DNA of 5,383 bases, taken from positions 1 to 5,383 of the forward strand of contig JAOUOA010000238.1 of the NCBI GenBank assembly GCA_029880625.1, in the 5' to 3' direction. The notes under the pieces were generated by a model, which was not told the DNA's origin, ran no database searches, and was given only the letters and a program-made list of their open reading frames with translations. Source of the stretch: Spirochaetia bacterium. GTDB lineage: Bacteria > Spirochaetota > Leptospiria > Leptospirales > Leptonemataceae. A program made the translations under genes and the position numbers. This document shows, piece after piece, positions 1-4,840 of the stretch (position 1 is its first letter; every line of letters starts with the position of its first letter).

Positions 1-704
1 GCGAAGGGGCCGGCATCCTCGGCCGCGGTTACGATGGTGTTATCGGGACTGGTCAGATCTCCGGTGTTGCGGGGATCTGTCCCAAAGAAGGTTCTGGAAT
101 CCAGGGCTTTTCAAGAAGCGGCCCGGGAGGCTCCTTTTATTCTGAAAAAGGGTTTTCTCTTGTTGCGGGAGGCGAAGATGATGTACGTGGAGTGAAAAGT
201 TCTGACTGGGCATTCCTCTGTAATAATAAATCTCTTTTTAAAAATTCTCTTTATTTTAGCGAAAAGGGGATCGATTCCATTGCCAGGTATTTTCCTGTTG
301 AAAGAGCCGATGTCCTGTCGCCTGGCGATATTATGATTGCATCCAGAGACAGAGCCGGCTTTTTGCAGAAATCCAGAAATCCAGGCAGTTCTGGTGTGAT
401 TGGAGTTGTTGTGGGAGCAGCTTCTCTGATTTTAAACATCCCCGAAGATTATCCACCTCCTTCTGATGGAGGGACCAGGCATTCTGAATTTGCCCTGGTT
501 TCTTTCGTGGGAGTCGTTAATCTCAAGGTAAGTGCAGAAGCTGGCGAAATCATGCCCGGAGATCTTCTGGTGACTTCATCCCGTCCCGGGACTGCGCAAA
601 AACTTGAAAAAGAAAAGTTTTTGCCAGGTGTTGTTTTTGCAAAAAGCCTGGGAAGCATTCGTTCAGGAGAAGGAATGATTCAGGCGGTTATTTTAAGCGC
701 CTGA
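1..704 (+). CDS. Glycine-rich repeat protein with C-terminal PGD-motif domain, 5' end missing
   Basis: The frame is open from position 3 to a TGA at 702-704, giving 233 residues with the N-terminus outside the window. A GTG at 192 is a possible internal start, but the coding sense runs unbroken upstream of it, so the gene begins before the window. Residues 1-56 are rich in glycine in a loose G-x-G-x-x-G pattern (GAGILGRGYDGVIGTG), like the short repeats of large surface or fibre-like bacterial proteins. Residues about 85-233 form a globular C-terminal domain with two PGD motifs, at residues 107-109 (SPGDIMIA) and 185-187 (MPGDLLVT). Each is followed by a hydrophobic stretch ending in a turn (VIGVVVGAAS, FLPGVVFAKS). 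This layout resembles uncharacterised proteins in which Gly-rich repeats precede such a domain, recalled from general knowledge. No enzyme motif is seen and the function is unknown. A surface or structural role is a guess. It converges on and overlaps the next gene by 17 bp. Confidence 0.8.
   Translation, partial: EGAGILGRGYDGVIGTGQISGVAGICPKEGSGIQGFSRSGPGGSFYSEKGFSLVAGGEDDVRGVKSSDWAFLCNNKSLFKNSLYFSEKGIDSIARYFPVERADVLSPGDIMIASRDRAGFLQKSRNPGSSGVIGVVVGAASLILNIPEDYPPPSDGGTRHSEFALVSFVGVVNLKVSAEAGEIMPGDLLVTSSRPGTAQKLEKEKFLPGVVFAKSLGSIRSGEGMIQAVILSA
596..624. repeat. 10-bp perfect inverted repeat inside gene 1
   Basis: GCAAAAACTT (596-605) and AAGTTTTTGC (615-624) are exact reverse complements separated by 9 nt. 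The repeat lies in a lysine-rich coding stretch of gene 1. It also sits 64 nt past the stop codon of the minus-strand gene, so its transcript could fold there. The stem has only 3 G/C pairs of 10 and no T-run follows on the minus strand, so it is a poor intrinsic terminator. It may simply be a by-product of AAA and TTT codons. Confidence 0.35.
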
Positions 705-718
705 CAGTTTTCTTTTTT
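680..718 (+). terminator. Intrinsic terminator at the end of gene 1
   Basis: A perfect 7-bp GC-rich stem, TCAGGCG (680-686) pairing with CGCCTGA (698-704), has an 11-nt loop. Three nucleotides (CAG) separate it from the T-rich tract TTTTCTTTTTT (708-718). The TGA stop of gene 1 is inside the 3' arm. There is no matching T-run on the opposite strand, so it should act only on plus-strand transcription. It lies over the last codons of the convergent minus-strand gene and would limit read-through into it. Confidence 0.7.
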
Positions 719-1842
719 CCTGCAGTCTTTGAATAAGAAGGGATTTTCTTCATGGGCATTTTTGGGGCTCTCATCTTCTGATAAAGCCGGTCTATACTGT
801 TGATGAGGATCGTAATTTCAGTAAATGGTTTTTGAGGAATCTCGCTGTCTGTAATCTCTTCACCCCGGATCCTCAATTCTGCGACACGAATGGCTCTATC
901 CACAGGTTCAAGGATTAGAGTGTCCAGATAACGGTTCAAACTGAAGAGTATGGATGCAATGACAACAATGCCTGAAAGAAGAAGTGCCAGTTCTACATAA
1001 AGCTGTTTTTGATTGAGATCTTTAAAGCTGATTTGGATGGAACTTCCCGGAGTTGCTCCGTCAATCTGAATAAAGTCTCTGTTGTAACGGTAATATTTTT
1101 TAACATAATCCGGTTTTTTTATGATAATTTCAAAATTTCTTCCCGGACCTGTCTGTTTGATGCTTAAAATGGATTCTTCGAATATTTGCTGAGTATTTGC
1201 GATGCCGTAGCTTCGTGCATGTCCGGCAATTCTTTCAACGCGAATTGTTTTCTGGGTTTCTGTGAGTCTGTGATGCATGAATGCGATGAGCATTCCAACC
1301 ATAATGATCAGAATAAAAACAAAGGTGGATATGCCTAGAAAAAATCTGGCTTTAACGACAGAACTGATTGCACTCGTCACCATACCCAGCTGACGTCTTA
1401 AATAAAAAAACTGAAAAAAATACACAAGCCGGATGACCCTGGTTCCTTTCAGAAGAAGAAGTCCGGGGAATTCCATAATTTCTCCGGGAGAGAGCAGTGA
1501 AACTTTTAAGAATACTTCAAGAAAAAGAGGATAGATTGTAATAAAATCCAGAAAAAAGAGATCTCGGATGTATTTTTTCTTTCCTGTGGTCAATCGTAAG
1601 ATCATTTCAAAAGTAAAAAATGCAAGAATCCATCTGTCGAGAATAGCCAGAAACCTCAATCCACTCAGGCTGATTTCTGAAAATACAGGAAGGATAAGCA
1701 AAAATGTAGCTGCAAATGTAAGAGACATGGAAAAGAAATTGTAGATAGGACTTTGAAGTATTTCATGCAGCCTGGAGTAATTTATGCTCGCAGCTCTATC
1801 TATTATCTGACCTGCTATTTTTTTTATTTGTTCTTTATCCAT
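688..1842 (-). CDS. Voltage-sensor-like membrane protein with periplasmic insert and HAMP-like segment
   Basis: This encodes 384 residues from ATG 1842. A TTG at 1878 would add 12 residues and has an AGGAG 12 nt upstream, so the start is uncertain. ATG is preferred because the extra residues look unstructured. Predicted helices are S1 36-54, S2 66-85, S3 95-113, S4 128-146, S5 168-188 and a sixth at 281-302. S2 carries the FxxE...R pattern (F76, E79, R83), S3 an LDF..IYP motif (D99), and S4 positive residues every third position (K132, R135, R138), as in ion-transport voltage-sensor domains. No pore loop or selectivity filter follows S5. Instead residues 189-280 form a hydrophilic, probably extracytoplasmic segment. 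After the sixth helix, residues 303-357 resemble HAMP (LEPVDRAIRVAELRIRGEE, then an amphipathic second helix). A basic tail (358-384) ends the protein with no kinase, cyclase or methyl-accepting domain. Topology is consistent: N-terminus and HAMP both cytoplasmic. A membrane sensor role is inferred, and the ligand, voltage dependence and partner are unknown. Confidence 0.75.
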   Translation of the reverse strand: MDKEQIKKIAGQIIDRAASINYSRLHEILQSPIYNFFSMSLTFAATFLLILPVFSEISLSGLRFLAILDRWILAFFTFEMILRLTTGKKKYIRDLFFLDFITIYPLFLEVFLKVSLLSPGEIMEFPGLLLLKGTRVIRLVYFFQFFYLRRQLGMVTSAISSVVKARFFLGISTFVFILIIMVGMLIAFMHHRLTETQKTIRVERIAGHARSYGIANTQQIFEESILSIKQTGPGRNFEIIIKKPDYVKKYYRYNRDFIQIDGATPGSSIQISFKDLNQKQLYVELALLLSGIVVIASILFSLNRYLDTLILEPVDRAIRVAELRIRGEEITDSEIPQKPFTEITILINSIDRLYQKMRAPKMPMKKIPSYSKTAGKKKTVRRLK

Positions 1843-1902
1843 ATATAATTGAAATTCTCGGGTACTGGAGCTTCTCAAATCCTGGGGAAACTCCTGTGTC
1901 AG

Positions 1903-1931
1903 TTGATATTGAGAATCTTTCCGGTTACTAT
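1903..1931 (+). promoter_or_regulatory. Sigma70-type promoter for metF
   Basis: The -35 box TTGATA (1903-1908, 5/6 to consensus) and -10 box TACTAT (1926-1931, 4/6) are separated by exactly 17 nt. Transcription would begin near 1938, leaving a leader of about 54 nt before the metF ATG. The -35 lies within TTGATAT (1903-1909), identical to the half-site of the palindrome in front of the ArsR-methyltransferase gene at 4837. A repressor there would block RNA polymerase. No comparably good promoter is seen for the divergent minus-strand gene. Confidence 0.55.
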
Positions 1932-1955
1932 TTAATTGTTATTTCCTTGAAAGAC

Positions 1956-1980
1956 AGTTCCATTTAAAAATCATGGAACT
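1956..1980 (+). promoter_or_regulatory. 8-bp inverted repeat in the metF leader
   Basis: AGTTCCAT (1956-1963) and ATGGAACT (1973-1980) are perfect inverted arms around a 9-nt AT-rich loop. The right arm ends 11 nt before the metF ATG and contains the only Shine-Dalgarno-like GGA (1975-1977). As RNA it could form a small hairpin that hides the ribosome site, and as DNA it could be an operator downstream of the promoter. It does not look like a known SAM riboswitch: the whole leader is too short. Confidence 0.45.
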
Positions 1981-1991
1981 TCTACACTGTT

Positions 1992-2873
1992 ATGAAGAAA
2001 ATATCGGACATTTATCAAAAAGCTTCCAGTAATAGATCAGTCTTTTCTTTTGAATTTTTTCCTCCTAAAAATGAAAATGGAGAGAAAAATCTCTATGAAA
2101 CCATTGAAAATTTAAAATATTTAAATCCAGATTTTGTATCTGTAACCTACGGAGCTGGAGGCACTACCCAGGAAAAAACAAAAGAGTGGGTAGAAACCAT
2201 CCAGAATAAGTTTTCCATGCCTGCAATGGCGCACTTTACATGTGTCGGCGCATCTCGTTCTGAGATTCTCGAAAATTTAAGAATTCTTTCAGAATCCGGC
2301 ATTAAAAACATTATGGCGCTTCGTGGCGACCCTCCCCAGGGTCAGGAGGTATTTCAGAAAACAGAAGATGGATTTTCTCATGCAAGTGAACTGATTGCCT
2401 TTATTCGTGAAAATAAACTGGATTTTTCTCTGGGGGGAGCCTGTTATCCAGAAAAACATCCTGAAGCAAAAAATCTGGAAAAAGATATTGAAAATTTAAA
2501 AAAGAAGGTAGATGCAGGAGTTGATTTTCTTGTAACACAGCTTTTTTTTGATAATAATGCATATTTTGACTTCATTGATAAATGTGCAAAAAAAAATATT
2601 AAAATTCCAATTGTGCCCGGCATAATGCCCATTACCATGCTCAAGCAGATTGAACGATTTACCGCTATGGCGGGATGCAGGATTCCTGATGAGCTGGTCA
2701 AGTCTCTGCAAGAATGTGGAGATAATAAAGAAAAACTGCTCAGAACCAGCATAGAATATTCAGCAAACCAGTGTCGTGAACTTCTTGACGCCGGGGCTCC
2801 AGGGATTCATTTTTATACTCTGAATCAAAGCAAAGCTACTGCAGAAATTCTCAAATTGATTCAGGAGCAATAA
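1992..2873 (+). CDS. metF: 5,10-methylenetetrahydrofolate reductase
   Basis: MetF is a cytoplasmic flavoenzyme that reduces 5,10-methylene-THF to 5-methyl-THF, the methyl donor for methionine synthase, joining folate one-carbon metabolism to the methionine/SAM cycle. At 293 residues it has the usual length of a bacterial MetF, a single FAD-binding TIM barrel without the eukaryotic regulatory domain. Family signatures are in order: FEFFPPK with the proposed catalytic Glu (E21), FVSVTYGAGG (48-57), AHFTCVGASR (80-89), LRGDPP with the flavin-tuning Asp (D113), GGACYPEKHPEA (148-159), VDFLVTQLFFDN with the folate-contacting Gln (Q183), IPIVPGIMPI, and GAPGIHFYTLN near the C-terminus. No key residue is missing. 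The start is ATG 1992. Its ribosome site is weak (GGA, 14 nt upstream, inside an inverted repeat), which may matter for control. It is the first gene after a divergent promoter region, and a signalling phosphatase follows 19 bp downstream. Confidence 0.96.
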   Translation: MKKISDIYQKASSNRSVFSFEFFPPKNENGEKNLYETIENLKYLNPDFVSVTYGAGGTTQEKTKEWVETIQNKFSMPAMAHFTCVGASRSEILENLRILSESGIKNIMALRGDPPQGQEVFQKTEDGFSHASELIAFIRENKLDFSLGGACYPEKHPEAKNLEKDIENLKKKVDAGVDFLVTQLFFDNNAYFDFIDKCAKKNIKIPIVPGIMPITMLKQIERFTAMAGCRIPDELVKSLQECGDNKEKLLRTSIEYSANQCRELLDAGAPGIHFYTLNQSKATAEILKLIQEQ

Positions 2874-2880
2874 ATGAATC

Positions 2881-2886
2881 GGAGAG
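2881..2886 (+). promoter_or_regulatory. Ribosome binding site that decides the phosphatase start
   Basis: GGAGAG (2881-2886) touches the ATG at 2887 with no spacing, too close for initiation. It lies 6 nt before the in-frame ATG at 2893, a normal distance. This favours 2893 over 2887 as the start. The site is in the 19-nt gap after the metF stop, as expected for a co-transcribed second gene. Confidence 0.7.
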
Positions 2887-2892
2887 ATGTGC

Positions 2893-4650
2893 ATGAAACA
2901 GGTTCGGGGGATCAGCCTAAGGGTAATCAATGAAATTTCTGTAAGTATTAATTCCGAGCAAGAGCTTCAAAGTCTTCTCACTATTATTATGAATTCGGCC
3001 AGAGAACTTCTGAATACAGAAGGCTCTTCTCTTCTGCTTTATGATGAAACTGAAAATAATTTAATCTTTGATATAGCTCTCGGCCAGAGAGGCGGAATCC
3101 TTGCGGCAAGAAGAGTCCCTGTCGGCCAGGGGATTGCCGGTCTATGCGCAAAAGATCAGTCCCCCATTATTGTAAACGATGCGCAGTCTGACGAAAGAGT
3201 CATGCATGAATTTGACCGCGAATCCGGCTATGTTACCCGCAACCTTCTTGCAGTCCCCATGCTTGCCCTGGATAAATTTGTCGGAGTCCTGGAAGTCGTA
3301 AATACCATGGATAATAGAAATTTTTCAAATATGGATGTCAGGCTTCTATCCTATCTCTCCAATATGGCGGGTATCTCGCTTTACAACAGGAAGCTTTATA
3401 ATGAGCTTAAGCTCCGCGCGGAGGAGCTGGACTGTATTTACACAATTTCAAATGAATTTCGCATGGCGGAAGACATAAGCGAGGTTGTGGACGGCATCAT
3501 GAAATCCATAAGAAATGTTCTGGAAGTGGGGAGGCTTTCGCTTGTAATCAAAGAATCCGGGACAAATCATTTCAAACTGATGCGCATGGTCGGGTTCAGT
3601 GTTGAGGATCATGATCTGAGAATCGATCCTGAAGAAGGCGTTTGTTCGTCTGTTTTTTTAACAGGCAAAGCCCTGCTGGTGCGCGATATAGAAACGGACC
3701 TGGATGATTATTCGTTTCAGCCCGAGCGCTATAAGACGAAATCTTTTATTTCTGTGCCGATTATCCGGGGAGCTGAGGTCGTTGGCGTTTTGAATGCAGC
3801 GGATAAGAAAAACGGAGAAGTATTCGATGATTTTGAGCTGAAGGTGCTGTCTACAGTGGCTTCCCAGCTTGCTTCTGCCATGTCCCGTATTGAATCCAAA
3901 AAGCAGACAGAGCAGCTTGAAAAGTACAGGCGCGATATGGAAACGGCAGCCATGATTCAGAAGAATTCTCTGACAGAACTGCCGGATGTAATTTCCGGAA
4001 TTTATACCGCCTGCCGATACAGGGCATGCAGAGAAGTCGGCGGAGATTTTTATGATCTGCTGTACCATTCCGAAAATAGAATCTCAATTGTTGTTGCCGA
4101 TGTTGCGGGGAAAGGTGTCCCTGCTGCGCTTTTTATGGAATATTCAAAAACCCTTCTTTCCGGCATTATCCCCAGATATCTGGATCCGGCTGCATCTTTA
4201 AAAAAGGCGAATCAGGAAATTTATGAAAAAACTCAAACGGGAATTTTTGTAACGGCCATGCTTGTGCAGATTGAAAAAGAAATGAGCCGGATCCGGCTTG
4301 CTTCTGCCGGTCATAATAATCAAATTCTCTATCGAGTTAAAGAAAAAAAGATCGAAGAGCTTTCTTCCAGCGGCAAGCCTCTCGGTATTTATCTTGAAAC
4401 AGAATACATGGAAAAAATTGTTGAATACAGTCCTGGCGATCTTCTCGTTCTTTACACGGACGGTATTTCTGAAGCGAATAATGAAAAACTTGAAGAATTC
4501 GGCATGGACCGCTTTTATAGAGTAATTCAGGAAAATGCAGAAAAGAAGCCGGAAGAAATTATGGAAATTCTTTTTGAAGAAGTGGATAGATTTCGTAACG
4601 GTTTTGAGCCGAACGATGATGCAACTGCTGTGATTTTACGTCTTGTATAA
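2893..4650 (+). CDS. GAF-GAF-SpoIIE (PP2C-type) serine phosphatase, RsbU-like
   Basis: This is a predicted soluble signalling protein of 585 residues. GAF1 spans about 18-163 (PVGQGIAG with G78-G83, VND 94-96, NLLAVPM 117-123, GVLEVVN). GAF2 spans about 180-335 (EEGVCSSVF from 247, SFISVPI from 284, GVLNAADK). A charged, coiled-coil-like linker (about 330-365) ends in the AAMIQKNSL motif typical of the region before SpoIIE phosphatase domains. The phosphatase domain (about 365-585) keeps all metal-binding signatures: EVGGDFYD (D385, D388), VADVAGKGVPAA (D403), SAGHNN (471-476), LYTDG (D523) and DDAT (D575, D576), so it should be active. Family members dephosphorylate anti-sigma-factor antagonists (STAS proteins) in partner-switching pathways. 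GAF domains usually bind cyclic nucleotides or other small molecules, but the ligand cannot be read here. No antagonist or anti-sigma kinase is in the window, so the target is unknown. The gene is probably in one transcript with metF. Confidence 0.92.
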   Translation: MKQVRGISLRVINEISVSINSEQELQSLLTIIMNSARELLNTEGSSLLLYDETENNLIFDIALGQRGGILAARRVPVGQGIAGLCAKDQSPIIVNDAQSDERVMHEFDRESGYVTRNLLAVPMLALDKFVGVLEVVNTMDNRNFSNMDVRLLSYLSNMAGISLYNRKLYNELKLRAEELDCIYTISNEFRMAEDISEVVDGIMKSIRNVLEVGRLSLVIKESGTNHFKLMRMVGFSVEDHDLRIDPEEGVCSSVFLTGKALLVRDIETDLDDYSFQPERYKTKSFISVPIIRGAEVVGVLNAADKKNGEVFDDFELKVLSTVASQLASAMSRIESKKQTEQLEKYRRDMETAAMIQKNSLTELPDVISGIYTACRYRACREVGGDFYDLLYHSENRISIVVADVAGKGVPAALFMEYSKTLLSGIIPRYLDPAASLKKANQEIYEKTQTGIFVTAMLVQIEKEMSRIRLASAGHNNQILYRVKEKKIEELSSSGKPLGIYLETEYMEKIVEYSPGDLLVLYTDGISEANNEKLEEFGMDRFYRVIQENAEKKPEEIMEILFEEVDRFRNGFEPNDDATAVILRLV

Positions 4651-4836
4651 GGAAGGGGTATGAGAACAACAAAGTGGAGTCTTGCGCTCATTTGAAAATC
4701 AATTTTAACACAGCCAGCATGTTTATCAAAGGAAAACTGATGAGGTTATGTAGAAAAAATTAATTTTTCGACTCAGGTTTTTTATTGTAAAGTTCTTGCA
4801 CAAAAACAGCATATCAAGATATATTGATATATTGAT
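4651..4836 (+). other. AT-rich spacer with an 11-codon ORF and regulatory palindrome
   Basis: This is the gap between the phosphatase and the ArsR-fusion gene. Just after the phosphatase stop, a strong ribosome-site-like GGAAGGGG precedes a tiny ORF (ATG 4660 to TGA 4693-4695, MRTTKWSLALI). This may be a decayed gene start or a small leader peptide. A 14-bp A/T-only palindrome (4755-4768) followed by a six-T run (4778-4783) is not GC-rich enough to call a terminator. No clear terminator for the metF-phosphatase transcript is seen. The last 28 bp hold the operator annotated separately. Confidence 0.5.
4796..4825 (+). promoter_or_regulatory. Promoter of the ArsR-methyltransferase gene, nearly leaderless
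   Basis: TTGCAC (4796-4801) and TATATT (4820-4825, 5/6 to TATAAT) are spaced by 18 nt. Transcription would start near 4832, only about 5 nt before the ATG at 4837. This agrees with the complete lack of a Shine-Dalgarno sequence there. The -10 lies inside the TTGATAT palindrome, so a bound protein would occlude it. Confidence 0.45.
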
Positions 4837-4840
4837 ATGC
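4809..4840. promoter_or_regulatory. Nested TTGATAT palindrome, likely ArsR-family operator
   Basis: ATATCAA (4811-4817), six bases, then TTGATAT (4824-4830) form a perfect 7-bp inverted repeat with a further self-complementary core. A second TTGATAT (4832-4838) follows one base later. With it, GCATATCAA (4809-4817) and TTGATATGC (4832-4840) make a perfect 9-bp inverted repeat around 14 nt. Two overlapping dyads thus share one left arm and cover the -10 and the start codon. Its position ahead of an ArsR-type regulator fits autorepression, since ArsR-family dimers bind AT-rich inverted repeats over their own promoters. Confidence 0.65.

Noticed and set aside
688..1842. Ordinary potassium channel
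   Set aside because: There is no pore helix or TxGYG-like filter between S5 and the last helix, and the C-terminal side looks like HAMP rather than a channel gate.
1843..1878. TTG start at 1878 for the voltage-sensor-like gene
   Set aside because: It is possible because an AGGAG lies 12 nt upstream, but the added 12 residues look non-coding and ATG 1842 gives a more natural N-terminus. The choice stays uncertain.
1938..1991. SAM or other methionine riboswitch before metF
   Set aside because: The leader is about 54 nt with one short hairpin and lacks the multi-stem layout of known SAM riboswitch classes.
2444..2752. Minus-strand open frames inside metF
   Set aside because: They lie wholly within metF, which has full family signatures. 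Their translations are low-complexity S/F/L-rich mirrors of the real frame.
2874..2933. ATG at 2874 directly after the metF stop
   Set aside because: It is out of frame with the phosphatase and closes after 19 codons.
3658..4087. Minus-strand open frames over the second GAF and phosphatase region
   Set aside because: They are opposite a gene with intact catalytic motifs, and they have no recognisable domain or start signal.
4719..4763. 14-codon ORF from ATG 4719
   Set aside because: It has no ribosome site, its residues are unremarkable, and it ends in the AT palindrome.
4753..4783. Terminator at the AT-rich palindrome plus T-run
   Set aside because: The stem has no GC pairs in its core, and the T-run is separated from it by 9 nt of mixed sequence.
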